Shown piece after piece: positions 13,983-23,220 of a stretch of 33,065 bases of DNA. The stretch is taken from NCBI GenBank assembly GCA_021769035.1, contig JAETTP010000023.1, positions 1 through 33,065 on the forward strand, read 5' to 3'. The DNA is from Bacillota bacterium. Lineage in GTDB: Bacteria; Bacillota; Dehalobacteriia; UBA4068; UBA4997. Position numbers and translations under genes: made by a program. The notes under the pieces are model-generated. The model was not told the origin of the DNA. It saw only the letters and a program-made list of their open reading frames with translations, and did not search any database. Every line of letters begins with the position of its first letter. Position 1 is the stretch's first letter.

Positions 13983-15248
13983 TCAAGCGCTGGTTTTGTG
14001 GTCGTCTGCCTGACCCTTGGTAATCAGCAACGGCTGGCGGTTTTTCAGGGTTTCCAGCGTCACCACACACTCGCCCACATCCTCGCGGGAAGGCAGCTCA
14101 AACATTGTATCCAGCATCATTTCCTCAAAGATAGCGCGCAGGCCGCGGGCGCCGGTTTTGCGGGCCAGGGCCTCCTCCGCCACGCCCTCAATGGCCTCCC
14201 GCTTAAAGGAAAGGTCCACGCCGTCCATCTCAAACAGCTTTTGATATTGCTTAATCAGGGCGTTTTTGGGCTCCGTCAGCACCTGCACCAGGGCGTTTTT
14301 GTCCAGCGCCTCCAACGTCACCATAATCGGCAGGCGGCCGACAAATTCCGGAATCAGGCCGAATTTCAGCAAATCCTCCGGCAGAGCCTTGGCCAGCAGG
14401 GCATTGTTCTCTTCCTGGTTTTTGGTAATTTCCGCGCCAAAGCCCATCGTTTTGGTGCTCACCCGCTGCTTAATGATGTTTTCAATGCCGCAAAATGCGC
14501 CGCCGCAGATAAAGAGAATATCCGTGGTGTCAATTTGCAGCAGCTCCTGATGCGGGTGCTTGCGCCCGCCCTGCGGCGGCACGCTGGCCACGGTGCCCTC
14601 CAAAATTTTCAGCAACGTTTGCTGCACGCCCTCGCCGGAAACGTCGCGGGTGATGGACATGTTCTCGCCTTTGCGGGCGATTTTGTCAATCTCGTCGATA
14701 TAGACAATGCCCCGCTGGGCCCGCTCAATATCGTAATCGGCGGCCTGAATCAGCTTCAGCAGGATATTCTCCACGTCCTCGCCCACGTAGCCGGCCTCCG
14801 TTAGGGAGGTGGCGTCGGCAACAGCAAAGGGCACGTTCAAAATCTTCGCCAGAGTTTCGGCTAGCAGTGTTTTGCCGCTGCCGGTGGGCCCCAGCATCAG
14901 GATATTGCTTTTTTGCAGCTCCACCCCGTCGCTCAGGTTGCCGGAACGCACCCGTTTATAATGGTTGTAAACGGAAACGGAAAGCACCCGTTTGGCCCTC
15001 TCCTGGCCAATTACATAGTCGTCCAGGGCCGCTTTGATTTCCCGCGGCTTGGGGATTTCACCAAAAACCTCCTCCGCCAGCTCCGCGTCGCTGCGCAGAA
15101 TATCCTCCTCGATAATCTCCGAGCAAAGCTCGATACATTCATTGCAAATGCAAACCCCCGGCCCGGCAATCAGCTTGCGCACCTGGTCCTGGGTTTTGCC
15201 ACAAAAGGAACATTGAATATTATCCCTGTCAGTAGGCCTTTTTGGCAT
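13983..15248 (-). CDS. clpX: ATP-dependent Clp protease ATP-binding subunit ClpX
   Basis: AAA+ unfoldase that feeds substrates to ClpP. The 421-residue protein has the N-terminal zinc-binding domain (Cys13, Cys16, Cys35, Cys38), Walker A GPTGSGKT near residue 120, Walker B VYIDEIDK, the pore-loop motif GYVGEDVE, and the IGF-type ClpP-docking loop, here apparently MGFGAE in [13 protein letters not shown]. The ATG at 15246-15248 follows GAGGAG and lies 12 bases after the clpP stop, so it is cotranscribed with clpP. A terminator-like hairpin follows before lon. Confidence 0.98.
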   Translation of the reverse strand: MPKRPTDRDNIQCSFCGKTQDQVRKLIAGPGVCICNECIELCSEIIEEDILRSDAELAEEVFGEIPKPREIKAALDDYVIGQERAKRVLSVSVYNHYKRVRSGNLSDGVELQKSNILMLGPTGSGKTLLAETLAKILNVPFAVADATSLTEAGYVGEDVENILLKLIQAADYDIERAQRGIVYIDEIDKIARKGENMSITRDVSGEGVQQTLLKILEGTVASVPPQGGRKHPHQELLQIDTTDILFICGGAFCGIENIIKQRVSTKTMGFGAEITKNQEENNALLAKALPEDLLKFGLIPEFVGRLPIMVTLEALDKNALVQVLTEPKNALIKQYQKLFEMDGVDLSFKREAIEGVAEEALARKTGARGLRAIFEEMMLDTMFELPSREDVGECVVTLETLKNRQPLLITKGQADDHKTSA

Positions 15249-15260
15249 TTCACACTCTCC

Positions 15261-15845
15261 TCAATGACGTTCCATAATTTCATCAATCAGGCCGTATTGT
15301 TTTGCGGCCTCTGCATTCATAAAGAAATCGCGCTCAGTATCGGCGCAGACTTTCTTGTAAGGCTGCCCGGTGCGCTCCGCCAGCGTGCGGTTAAGCTTTT
15401 CCTTAATCTGCTGCAAACGCTTGGCGTGGATTTCAATATCCGTCACCTGGCCCTGCGTGCCGCCCAGCGGCTGATGAATCATAATCTCGCTGTTGGGCAG
15501 GGCAAAACGCTTGCCAATCTGGCCGGCCGCCAGCAGGAAAGCCCCCATAGAGGCCGCCATACCAATGCAAATCGTGCTCACGTCCGGCTTAACGTACTGC
15601 ATAGTGTCGAAGATAGCCATGCCGGCCGTCACCGAGCCGCCGGGGCTGTTGATATAAAGGTGAATATCCTTTTCCGGGTCCTCAGATTCCAAAAACAGGA
15701 GCTGAGCAATCACCAGGTTGGCAATGTCGTCGTCCACTTGCCCGCCCAGAAAAACCACTCTGTCTTTCAGCAGGCGCGAATATATATCGTAAGAACGCTC
15801 GCCCCGGCTGGTCTGCTCCACCACTATTGGTACCATCATACTCAT
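15261..15845 (-). CDS. clpP: ATP-dependent Clp protease proteolytic subunit ClpP
   Basis: Serine peptidase that forms the double-heptamer chamber used with ClpX. It is 194 residues with catalytic Ser99 in GMAASMGA, His124 in IMIHQP and Asp173 in DTERDFF. The N-terminus [23 protein letters not shown] is the standard processed region. The ATG at 15843-15845 follows GAGAGG closely. It sits between tig and clpX; the 79-base tig-clpP gap shows no clear terminator, so readthrough from tig is likely. Confidence 0.98.
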   Translation of the reverse strand: MSMMVPIVVEQTSRGERSYDIYSRLLKDRVVFLGGQVDDDIANLVIAQLLFLESEDPEKDIHLYINSPGGSVTAGMAIFDTMQYVKPDVSTICIGMAASMGAFLLAAGQIGKRFALPNSEIMIHQPLGGTQGQVTDIEIHAKRLQQIKEKLNRTLAERTGQPYKKVCADTERDFFMNAEAAKQYGLIDEIMERH

Positions 15846-15924
15846 TTTTTCCTCTCCCTGCTTAAATCTTCACTTGCTTAGCAATATTATGCGCGGGCCT
15901 GCCTGATTTATACGGTAAATTTTT

Positions 15925-17226
15925 CTACTTAATCACCGCGTTTTCGTTAATCAGCTCAATGGCCTTCAGCATTTTGATGTTATACTCAAAGAATTGCAGG
16001 CGGCCGTTGTCGGCAAAGGTGGCCTTAACCTCCTCCAGCGGCTTGTTGTAGCTTTCGGCAATTTCCTGCATCTGCTTATCCAAATCTTCCTGGTCGGCCT
16101 GGATATTTTCCGCTTTGACAATGGCCTCCAGCACCAAATCCTGCTTCACGGCTTCCTCGGCCCGGTCTTGCTGGGCGGCGCGCCACTCCGCGCGGGTGGA
16201 TTTAGTCAGCTGGAAGAAGCGCTCCAAGGTCAACCCCTGATATTGCAGCTGGCCCTCAAACTCCTGCAACATCTGATCCAGGCGGTCGTCAATCATAATC
16301 GCCGGCACATCCATCTCCGCGTTGTTCACAACCAGCTCCAAGGCCTTGTTCTGAGCGTTCTGGGTGGCCATTTCCTCGGCCTTTTCATTCAGCTCCTCGC
16401 GCAGCTTCTCCCGCAGCTCCGCCACGGTGTCGCAATCCTCGCGCATATCCTTTACAAAATCGTCGTCCACCGGGGGCAGCTCGCGGCGGCGGGCCTCATG
16501 CACAAACACCTTGAAAAGCGCCGCCTTACCGGCCAAATCATCACTGTGGTAATCCTCCGGGAAGGTGACGTTCACGTCAACGGCCTCGCCGGTTTTCACG
16601 CCAATCAGCTGGTCCTCAAAGCCGGGAATAAAGGTGTTGCTGCCCAAAGTCAGGGAATATTTTTCCCCCTTGCCGCCCTCAAAGGCCACGCCGTCGGTGA
16701 AGCCCTCAAAGTCGATAATCGCAGTGTCGCCGTTTTCCATCGCGGTGCCCGCCGGCAAATCTATAATATGCGCAATGCGCTCCTGCATATGCTTAATTTC
16801 CTGGTCAATATCCTCTTCGGTGGGCACGTAAAGCTCTTTTTCCACCTCAACGCCCTTATACTGGCCCAATTTAACCTCCGGCTTCACCGTCACCTTAAAG
16901 GAGAGCTTAACCTCCTGGCCGCGGGCCAGCTGCTGCACGTCCACGTGCGGCCGGTCCACCGGGAAAATATCCGTCTGGTTGATGGCCTCGATATACATCG
17001 GCTGCAACATTTCGTCCAGGGCCTCCTGCAACAGGGCTTGCTCGCCGATGTAGCCCTCCAGCATTTTGGCCGGCACCTTGCCCGGACGGAAACCGGGGAT
17101 TTTCACTTCCTTGGCCGCCTTGCGCAGCACGGTGGTAATGGCCTGCTCCAAATCAGCAGCGGCCGCAGTAATTTCCATTGTCAGTTCATTGCCCTCGCGG
17201 TTCAGAACCTTTGCATTTACTTCCAT
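15925..17226 (-). CDS. tig: Trigger factor (ribosome-associated chaperone, peptidyl-prolyl isomerase)
   Basis: Binds near the ribosome exit tunnel and shields nascent chains. The 433-residue protein has the ribosome-binding signature GFRPGKVPAKMLE near residue 45, the central FKBP-type PPIase domain from about GDTAIIDFEGFTDGVAFEGGKGEKYSLTLGSNTFIPGFEDQLIG, and a long helical C-terminal chaperone domain. I use the ATG at 17224-17226 (MEVNAKVLNREGNEL), nine bases after GGAGGAG; the track's TTG start abuts that site. It heads the tig-clpP-clpX-lon chaperone/protease run, a conserved order in Firmicutes and Proteobacteria. Confidence 0.97.
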   Translation of the reverse strand: MEVNAKVLNREGNELTMEITAAAADLEQAITTVLRKAAKEVKIPGFRPGKVPAKMLEGYIGEQALLQEALDEMLQPMYIEAINQTDIFPVDRPHVDVQQLARGQEVKLSFKVTVKPEVKLGQYKGVEVEKELYVPTEEDIDQEIKHMQERIAHIIDLPAGTAMENGDTAIIDFEGFTDGVAFEGGKGEKYSLTLGSNTFIPGFEDQLIGVKTGEAVDVNVTFPEDYHSDDLAGKAALFKVFVHEARRRELPPVDDDFVKDMREDCDTVAELREKLREELNEKAEEMATQNAQNKALELVVNNAEMDVPAIMIDDRLDQMLQEFEGQLQYQGLTLERFFQLTKSTRAEWRAAQQDRAEEAVKQDLVLEAIVKAENIQADQEDLDKQMQEIAESYNKPLEEVKATFADNGRLQFFEYNIKMLKAIELINENAVIK

Positions 17227-17293
17227 TATAAAATGCTCCTCCAATCAATCTGTGTGGCCGAAATCAGGCCAATTAATTATAATTCCACATAAA

Positions 17294-17309
17294 GCAGGAT
17301 AATTCCTGC
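17294..17309. repeat. Small palindrome between purB and tig
   Basis: GCAGGA-TAAT-TCCTGC is a perfect 6-bp inverted repeat in the 138-base purB-tig gap. It could be a weak terminator for purB (minus-strand tail TTTATG) or a tig leader hairpin. A TATAAT lies just downstream on the minus strand but without a matching -35. Confidence 0.4.
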
Positions 17310-17364
17310 AAATTTTTAATGATTATCTTAGCTAAAACTAAAATATCTGCGCCAACCCGGCGGG

Positions 17365-18798
17365 CTAAACGTATATCTCGGCGGTGCGCCCCAACTCCCC
17401 GGCGTGCTCCGCCAGCAGCGGCCGCACGCAATCCGCCAAAAATTCCTCCGTTTGCTGCGGGGCCCGGCCCACATAATTTTCCGGGCGCAAAAGCTGCTGC
17501 AAAGCCGCCAAATCGGTGCCAAAGGCCGGGTCGGCCGCAATCAGCTCCAACAGATTGTTGTCCAGGCCGTCCGCTTTCACCCTTTGGGCCGCCTGCATAG
17601 AGTACTGGCGGATTTTTTCGTGCAGCTCCTGGCGGTCGCCGCCGGCTTTCACCGCATCCATCAAAATGTTCTCGGTGGCCATAAAGGGCAGCTCCGCCAG
17701 CAGGTGCTTTTCAATCACCTTGGGATAAACCACCAAGCCGTCGCTGATGTTTAAGTAAAGCTCCAAAATCGCGTCGGCCGCCAAAAAGGCTTCCGGCACG
17801 CTCAGCCGCTTGTTGGCGGAATCGTCCAGGGTGCGCTCAAACCACTGGCCGGCAGCCGTAATAGCCGGATTGAGCGCGTCAATCATCAGGTAGCGGGCCA
17901 AGGCCGCCATACGCTCGGAACGCATAGGATTGCGCTTGTAGGCCATGGCCGAGGAGCCAATCTGGTTTTTCTCAAAGGGCTCCTCCATCTCTTTCAGGTG
18001 CTGCAACAGGCGCAAATCGTTGGAAAATTTGTGCGCGCTTTGGCCAATGCCGGAAAGTACGTTCAGCACCATTGAATCCAGCTTGCGGGAATAGGTCTGG
18101 CCGGAAACGGCAAAGCACTCGGCAAAGCCCAGCTTGGCGGCAATGCGCCGGTCGGCCTCCTTAACCTTTTCGTGGTCGCCCTCAAAAAGCTCCAAAAAGC
18201 TGGCCTGGGTGCCCGTGGTGCCTTTGGAGCCCAAAAGCGGCAAATGGGCCAGCCGGTGCTCCAGCTCCGCCAAATCCAGCAGCAAATCCTGAATCCACAG
18301 GCAGGCCCGCTTGCCCACGGTGGTGGGCTGGGCCGGCTGGAAATGGGTGAAAGCCAGCGTGGGCAAATCTTTATGCTTGTCCGCAAAATCAGCCAGGCGG
18401 CTAATCACGTTCAGCAGTTTGGTTTTCAGCAGGCGCAAAGCGTCCCGCATAATGATTACGTCGGTGTTATCGCCCACATAGCAGCTGGTGGCCCCCAGGT
18501 GGATAATGCCGCGAGCCGTGGGGCAGCAATCACTGTAAGTGTGCACGTGGGCCATTACGTCATGGCGCAGCTTCTTCTCATAAGCGGCGGCGGCGGCGTA
18601 GTCAATATCCTCCACGTGGGCTTTCAGCTCCGCCAGCTGCTCATCGGTAATCGGCAGGCCCAGCTCCCGCTCGGTTTCCGCCAACACAATCCACAACCTG
18701 CGCCAGGTGCGGAATTTGTTGTCCGGCGAGAAGATGAACTGCATTTCCTTGCTGGCGTAGCGGCTGGAAAGCGGGCTGGTGTAGTTATCGTTACTCAT
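17365..18798 (-). CDS. purB: Adenylosuccinate lyase
   Basis: Catalyses two fumarate-releasing steps in purine synthesis (SAICAR to AICAR; adenylosuccinate to AMP). Using the ATG at 18796-18798 ([19 protein letters not shown]) it has 477 residues, the longer PurB subtype also found in clostridia and eukaryotes. The superfamily signature [15 protein letters not shown] carries the flexible catalytic loop; [14 protein letters not shown] and [14 protein letters not shown] are substrate-site motifs. The track's earlier start lies outside the family's beginning. The site is AAGGA, eleven bases before the ATG. It is separated from purC by a 116-base long-hairpin element. Confidence 0.96.
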   Translation of the reverse strand: MSNDNYTSPLSSRYASKEMQFIFSPDNKFRTWRRLWIVLAETERELGLPITDEQLAELKAHVEDIDYAAAAAYEKKLRHDVMAHVHTYSDCCPTARGIIHLGATSCYVGDNTDVIIMRDALRLLKTKLLNVISRLADFADKHKDLPTLAFTHFQPAQPTTVGKRACLWIQDLLLDLAELEHRLAHLPLLGSKGTTGTQASFLELFEGDHEKVKEADRRIAAKLGFAECFAVSGQTYSRKLDSMVLNVLSGIGQSAHKFSNDLRLLQHLKEMEEPFEKNQIGSSAMAYKRNPMRSERMAALARYLMIDALNPAITAAGQWFERTLDDSANKRLSVPEAFLAADAILELYLNISDGLVVYPKVIEKHLLAELPFMATENILMDAVKAGGDRQELHEKIRQYSMQAAQRVKADGLDNNLLELIAADPAFGTDLAALQQLLRPENYVGRAPQQTEEFLADCVRPLLAEHAGELGRTAEIYV

Positions 18799-18841
18799 GT
18801 TATTTTCATTCCTTAAATAAATAGTAATAATCAAAAGCAAG

Positions 18842-18957
18842 AAGTTCAAGAGTGGTGCAGCTGCAAGGAGTCAGGCTGTGAAAGGAGGCAGGCATATTAA
18901 TATACGCCGACGACTTGAACAGGCTGACGACGCAGCAGATGGGCCGCTATTGGGCTT
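18842..18957. ncRNA. Long imperfect hairpin element between purC and purB (unknown RNA or dispersed repeat)
   Basis: The element begins directly after the purC stop codon and fills most of the purC-purB gap. Arms seen on the plus strand: AAGTTCAAGAGTGG (18842-18855) with CCGCTATTGGGCTT (18944-18957), 13 of 14 paired counting G-U; GCTGC (18860-18864) with GCAGC (18932-18936); GTCAGGCTGT (18870-18879) with ACAGGCTGAC (18919-18928), 9 of 10; and a GGC...GCC apical hairpin around ATATTAATAT. It has no coding potential of note. Either strand could be the active RNA. I do not recognise a named family. The layout (long stem, symmetrical internal loops, AT apex) also fits a dispersed intergenic repeat. 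Confidence 0.55.
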
Positions 18958-19665
18958 CTAAAGTTTCAAACGTCTAGCGACTTCTTGGTAGGCCTCAGCT
19001 TCTCCGCCTAAATCTCTGCGAAAACGATCCTTGTCCAGCTTCTCATTGGTGTCGGCGTCCCAAAGGCGGCAGGTGTCCGGGGAAATCTCGTCCGCCAGGA
19101 TAATCGTGCCGTCGTCCAGGCGGCCAAACTCAATCTTGAAGTCTACCAGGCGGATATTCACCGCCGCAAAAATCTTAATCAGCTCCGCGTTCACCTTAAA
19201 AGCCAGGTCGGCAATCGTGGCCAGCTCCGCCTCGGTGGCCAGCTCCAGCGCGGTAATCTGGTAGTTGTTAATCATCGGGTCGTCCAAATCGTCGCTTTTA
19301 TAGCAGAACTCCAGAGTGGGATTTTTCAGCTGGCGGCCCTCCTCCACACCAAAGCGTTTGGCAAAGCTGCCGGCGGTGACGTTGCGCACAATAACCTCCA
19401 GCGGCACGATTTTAACCCGCTTCACCAGGGTTTCCCGGTCGGAAAGCTGCTCGATATAATGGGTGGGGATTCCGGCCTGCTCCAACTGCTGCATAATCTT
19501 GTTGGACATTTTGTTGTTCACAATGCCCTTATCGCTGATGGTGCCTTTCTTCGCGCCGTTAAACGCGGTGGCGTCGTCCTTGTACTGCACCATATATACG
19601 TCCTTATCGGCGGTTTTGAAAACCTTTTTCGCCTTGCCCTCGTATAACTGTTCTAAAATTTCCAT
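18958..19665 (-). CDS. purC: Phosphoribosylaminoimidazole-succinocarboxamide synthase (SAICAR synthetase)
   Basis: ATP-dependent ligation of aspartate to CAIR in purine synthesis; its product is the substrate of PurB, the next gene. It has 235 residues, typical of the compact bacterial form. Motifs are YEGKAKKVF (nucleotide loop) at the N-terminus, [18 protein letters not shown], and the signature [10 protein letters not shown]...[15 protein letters not shown]. The ATG at 19663-19665 follows GGAGG by nine bases. It lies 48 bases after gatB. No PurR-type operator or other pur genes are in this window, so purC and purB form a split-off pair. Confidence 0.97.
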   Translation of the reverse strand: MEILEQLYEGKAKKVFKTADKDVYMVQYKDDATAFNGAKKGTISDKGIVNNKMSNKIMQQLEQAGIPTHYIEQLSDRETLVKRVKIVPLEVIVRNVTAGSFAKRFGVEEGRQLKNPTLEFCYKSDDLDDPMINNYQITALELATEAELATIADLAFKVNAELIKIFAAVNIRLVDFKIEFGRLDDGTIILADEISPDTCRLWDADTNEKLDKDRFRRDLGGEAEAYQEVARRLKL

Positions 19666-19713
19666 TATTTAATCCTCCAATTATATATCCTTTTGTTTTA
19701 AGCAATCTGCCGG

Positions 19714-21159
19714 CTAGTCCAGCTTCTCTCTCAGCTTAGCGTTCACCTTGCCCGCGTCCGCCTTGCCTTTGCTGGCTTTCATAATCTGGCCCACCAGGAA
19801 GCCCAGCGCCGCCTTTTTGCCGCCCTGATAGTCCGCCACCGATTTGGGGTTGGCGGCGATAACCTCGTCAATCATCGCGTCCAGCGCGCCGTCGTCGCTG
19901 ACCATTTCCAGCCCGTTTTCCTTAACGTAGGCCACCGGGTCGATATTATCGGCGTAAATCAGCTCAAAAACAGCTTTGGCGGTGGTTTTGTTGATGGTGC
20001 CGGCGGCCACCAGCTGCAAAAGCGCGGCCAGCTTTTCCGGCTCAAAAGTCAAATCCGCCGCTTCCTTGCCCTCGGCGTTCAGCAGGCGCAGGCAATCGCC
20101 AATCAGCAAGTTGGCCGCTTCCTTGGGGGCCGCGCCCAGCTGCACGACGCTCTCAAAAATCTCCGCCAGCTTGCGGTATCTGGTCAGCTGGGCCGCGTCG
20201 TAATCGGAAAGCTTGTAATCCGCCACATAGCGGGCCTGCTTTTGATCCGGCAGCTCCGGAATGGTGCCGCGGATTTCCGCCAGCCATTCGTCGCTGATGT
20301 TGATGGGGGCCAAATCCGGCTCCGGGAAGTAGCGGTAATCGTGGGCGTTCTCCTTGCTGCGCATCGCGTAGCCCACGCCGCGCTCGTCGTCCCAGCGGCG
20401 GGTTTCCTGCAAAACCTGGCCGCCGTCCTCCAGCACTTCAATCTGCCGGAAAATCTCATATTCAATGGCCCGGGCAATAGCCTTAAAGGAGTTCATATTT
20501 TTCGTTTCGGTGCGCGTACCCAGCTCGGTCTGGCCCACGCGGCGCACGGACAGGTTCACGTCCGCCCGCATAGAGCCCTCCTGCATTTTGCAATCGGAAA
20601 CGTTCAGATATTCCAGGGTAGATTTCAGCTTTTCCAGATAGGCCAGCACCTCGTCGGCGCAAGTCATATCCGGCTCGCTGACGATTTCCAGCAGGGGCAC
20701 GCCGCAGCGGTTGAAATCAATCAGGGTGCTGCCGCTTTGGGCCTCATGGTTCAGCTTGCCGGCGTCCTCCTCCATATGGATTTCGTGAATCCGCACCTTT
20801 TTAGTCCCCTCCGCCGCAGAAATTTCCAAATAGCCGTTGCGGCAAATCGGCAGATACAGCTGCGAGGTTTGGAACGCCTTGGGCAAATCTGGGTAAAAGT
20901 AATTTTTGCGGTCGAACTTACATTTTTGGGTGATGGTGCAGTTGGTGGCCAGGCCCACGGCCACGGCCCGTTGCAAAACGCCCTTGTTCAGCACCGGCAG
21001 CACGCCCGGCATACCGGAGCAAACCGGACAAACGTGCGTGTTGGGAGCCGCGCCAAACTCCGTGGAGCAGTTGCAGAAAATTTTGGTGGCAGTGTTCAGC
21101 TCCACGTGCACCTCCAAGCCGATAACCACCTCATAGCCTGTGTTTTTATAGCCTGCCAT
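19714..21159 (-). CDS. gatB: Aspartyl/glutamyl-tRNA(Asn/Gln) amidotransferase subunit B
   Basis: Kinase/tRNA-binding subunit of GatCAB, which converts Glu-tRNA(Gln) and/or Asp-tRNA(Asn) to the amidated forms. It has 481 residues: the cradle domain starting YEVVIGLEVHVELNT, a zinc-binding cysteine set in CNCSTEF...CPVCSG, FDRKNYFYPDLPKAFQTSQ, HMEEDAGKLNH, DFNRCGVPLLEIVSEPD, and the C-terminal YqeY-like helical tail ending GQIMKASKGKADAGKVNAKLREKL. Its ATG overlaps the gatA stop (TAATG), indicating tight translational coupling. All residues expected for an active subunit appear present. Confidence 0.98.
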   Translation of the reverse strand: MAGYKNTGYEVVIGLEVHVELNTATKIFCNCSTEFGAAPNTHVCPVCSGMPGVLPVLNKGVLQRAVAVGLATNCTITQKCKFDRKNYFYPDLPKAFQTSQLYLPICRNGYLEISAAEGTKKVRIHEIHMEEDAGKLNHEAQSGSTLIDFNRCGVPLLEIVSEPDMTCADEVLAYLEKLKSTLEYLNVSDCKMQEGSMRADVNLSVRRVGQTELGTRTETKNMNSFKAIARAIEYEIFRQIEVLEDGGQVLQETRRWDDERGVGYAMRSKENAHDYRYFPEPDLAPINISDEWLAEIRGTIPELPDQKQARYVADYKLSDYDAAQLTRYRKLAEIFESVVQLGAAPKEAANLLIGDCLRLLNAEGKEAADLTFEPEKLAALLQLVAAGTINKTTAKAVFELIYADNIDPVAYVKENGLEMVSDDGALDAMIDEVIAANPKSVADYQGGKKAALGFLVGQIMKASKGKADAGKVNAKLREKLD

Positions 21160-22628
21160 TATTCCGCCTCCTTCAAAACCGGCCGTTTTGCGTGCCAGTC
21201 GGTGTGCATTTGATAAGCCTGGGCCAGGTTGACCAGCCCCTCCTCCGCAAAGTTGCGGCCCAAAAGCTGCATGCCAATAGGCAGGCCCGCCGCGGAGAAG
21301 CCGCAGGGCAGGGAAACCGCCGGAATCCCCACCAAATTTACAGAAACCGTGTAAATATCGGAAAGATACATCGCCAGCGGGTCGGAAAGGCTCTCATTCA
21401 GCCGGGGCGCGGTGGTGGGGGCCACGGGGCTCACAATCGCGTCGTAAACCGCAAAAGCTTTGTCAAATTCCTGTTTAATCAAAGCCCGCACTTTCAGGGC
21501 TTTCTGGTAATATGCATCATAGTAGCCGGAGCTAAGGGCAAAGGTGCCCAGCATAATCCGGCGTTTAACCTCCGGGCCAAAGCCCTGGCTGCGCGCCGTC
21601 AGGTACAAATCCTCCAAATCGGCAAAGCTTTCCGGGTGATAGCCGTATTTAATGCCGTCGTAGCGGGAGAGGTTGGAGCTGGCCTCCGCGCAGGCGATAA
21701 TATAATAGGCCGGCACGGCGTACTCAATCATCGGCATTTCAAACTCCACAATCTCCGCGCCCAGGGCCGCCAGCTGCCCGCAGGCCGCCCGCACAGCCTG
21801 TTCAATCTCCGGATCCAGCCCCTCGCCTAGATAATTTTTGGGCAGGCCCAGCTTTTTGCCGCGCAAATCGTCGTTTTGCAAGGCGTTAGTGAAATCGAAG
21901 CTGATCCCCTGGCTGGAGGTGCTGTCCTTTTCGTCATAGCCGGCAATCACCTGCAACAGGTTGGCGCAATCCGCCACGGTGTGCGCAATCGGCCCAATCT
22001 GATCCAAAGAGGAGCCGTAAGCCAGCAGGCCATAGCGGGAAACCGCCCCGTAAGTCGGCTTAATGCCGGTCAACCCGCAGTAAGCGCAGGGCTGGCGAAT
22101 AGAGCCGCCGGTGTCGGAACCCAAAGCCAGCGGGGCCTCCCCCGCCGCCACCGCCGCCGCCGAGCCGCCGCTGCTGCCGCCGGGCACATGGCCGGCGTTC
22201 CAGGGGTTTTTGGTGGCCCCGGTGTAGGAGGTTTCCGTAGTGCTGCCCATCGCAAACTCGTCCATATTCGTTTTGCCCAGGATAATCGCCCCGGCGGCTT
22301 GCAGCTTTTGCACCACCGTTGCGTCGTAAGGCGAAATAAACCCCTCCAAAATTTTGGAGCTGCACGTGGTGGTCATCTCCTGCGTGGCCAGGTTATCCTT
22401 AATCGCCACCGGCACCCCGGCCAGCGGGCCGTCAATTTCCCCGGCCGCCAGCTTGGCGTCCACCGCCGCGGCCTGCTCGGCCGCCTTTTCGTTCAATGTG
22501 TTATAACAATGATAAACGCCGTCATATTTGGCAATCTGCGCCAAATAGGCCTCAGTTTGCGCCTGCGCCGTGGTTTGGCCGGCAGCGCAGGCCTGGCGCA
22601 AAGCGGCGGCTGTTTCATACTGTATCAA
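21159..22628 (-). CDS. gatA: Glutamyl-tRNA(Gln) amidotransferase subunit A
   Basis: Amidase-signature glutaminase subunit of GatCAB. The Ser-cisSer-Lys triad is visible: Lys77 in VAIKDN, the serine pair in GGSSGGS near residue 152-153, and nucleophile Ser176 in SDTGGSIRQP. It has 489 residues, normal length. The start codon is TTG at 22626-22628; AAGGAGG seven bases before it decides the start, and the sequence MIQYETAAALRQA fits the family's beginning. It is followed directly by gatB and preceded by gatC in the same transcript. Ammonia released here is channelled to GatB. Confidence 0.98.
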   Translation of the reverse strand: MIQYETAAALRQACAAGQTTAQAQTEAYLAQIAKYDGVYHCYNTLNEKAAEQAAAVDAKLAAGEIDGPLAGVPVAIKDNLATQEMTTTCSSKILEGFISPYDATVVQKLQAAGAIILGKTNMDEFAMGSTTETSYTGATKNPWNAGHVPGGSSGGSAAAVAAGEAPLALGSDTGGSIRQPCAYCGLTGIKPTYGAVSRYGLLAYGSSLDQIGPIAHTVADCANLLQVIAGYDEKDSTSSQGISFDFTNALQNDDLRGKKLGLPKNYLGEGLDPEIEQAVRAACGQLAALGAEIVEFEMPMIEYAVPAYYIIACAEASSNLSRYDGIKYGYHPESFADLEDLYLTARSQGFGPEVKRRIMLGTFALSSGYYDAYYQKALKVRALIKQEFDKAFAVYDAIVSPVAPTTAPRLNESLSDPLAMYLSDIYTVSVNLVGIPAVSLPCGFSAAGLPIGMQLLGRNFAEEGLVNLAQAYQMHTDWHAKRPVLKEAE

Positions 22629-22655
22629 TCAAAGCCCTCCTTTAATTTAACTAAC

Positions 22656-22943
22656 CTACTCAACTGTTTGGGGCACCTTGAAGCAGCCCTCATCCGCCGC
22701 CAGGGCGTTTTGCAGGATTTTTTCCCGCGCAAAGCTGGGCTGGGCCACGTCCTCCCGGAACACGTTTTCCACCCCGGAAACGTGGGTGAGCGGCTCCACC
22801 CCGTCGGTGGGCAGGCTGTTCAAAATGTCCATATATTGCAGCACCTTGCTTAAATCCTGCTGCATAAGTTCCTTTTCCGGCTCCGTCAGGCGCAACTTGC
22901 TAAGCTCCGCCACATACTCCACCATTTTTCTATCAATTTCCAT
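22656..22943 (-). CDS. gatC: Glutamyl-tRNA(Gln) amidotransferase subunit C
   Basis: Small subunit that wraps around and stabilises GatA-GatB. Using the ATG at 22941-22943 (MEIDRKMVEYVAELSKLRLTEPEKE) it has 95 residues, the normal size; GGAGG lies six bases upstream and the track's TTG start is unsupported. Family features are the N-terminal helix pattern VEYVAELSKLRLTEPE and the segment GVEPLTHVSGVENVFREDV. It is first in the gatC-gatA-gatB(-purC-purB) unit. A hairpin GCCAAC-CCTATC-GTTGGC lies in its leader. Confidence 0.95.
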   Translation of the reverse strand: MEIDRKMVEYVAELSKLRLTEPEKELMQQDLSKVLQYMDILNSLPTDGVEPLTHVSGVENVFREDVAQPSFAREKILQNALAADEGCFKVPQTVE

Positions 22944-23010
22944 AGCATACCTCCGTCTGCCATTTTTCTCTGCCGCCAACCCTATCGTTGGCAGATAATC
23001 ATACTATTTT

Positions 23011-23039
23011 ATTCTAGCATACAATAACAAATTTTTCAA
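23011..23039 (-). promoter_or_regulatory. Promoter of the gatCAB operon
   Basis: TTGAAA (23034-23039) and TAGAAT (23011-23016) are 17 bases apart on the minus strand, with an extended -10 TGC directly before TAGAAT. It is about 70 bases ahead of gatC and probably serves the whole gat-pur run. Confidence 0.7.
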
Positions 23040-23072
23040 TAATTATTTGTTCTTCCAACCTCATTATATATA

Positions 23073-23116
23073 AAAAAGCAGACTTGCCGCCCAACGGAAG
23101 CAAAAGCCTGCTTTTT
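23073..23116. terminator. Bidirectional terminator-like hairpin between divergent genes
   Basis: AAAAAGCAG (23073-23081) pairs with CTGCTTTTT (23108-23116); an inner CCG-CCCAA-CGG stem closes the loop. A/T runs flank both sides, so it can act on either strand. It lies between the gatC promoter and the XRE gene, where no gene ends, so it may insulate the two promoters or belong to a longer transcript. Confidence 0.6.
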
Positions 23117-23177
23117 AATTAAATTCATCAACATTTCTCATTTTGCACATCTTTAGCACAATAATAATCTGTTTTTA

Positions 23178-23186
23178 TGTTAAAAT
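23178..23186 (+). promoter_or_regulatory. Extended -10 promoter of the XRE gene
   Basis: TGTTAAAAT (TGn plus TAAAAT) lies about 35 bases before the ATG in an AT-rich stretch. No convincing -35 box at 16-18 bases; the call rests on the extended -10. Confidence 0.4.
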
Positions 23187-23220
23187 CAGGCAAGACATAC
23201 TAAAATTGGAGGATTAGCAA

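Noticed and set aside
18880-18936. Hammerhead-like core (GAAA and CTGACGA) inside the purC-purB element
   Set aside because: Both boxes are present on the plus strand in type II order, but the bases next to them do not form stem II (the first two positions mismatch) and no proper cleavage triplet context was found.
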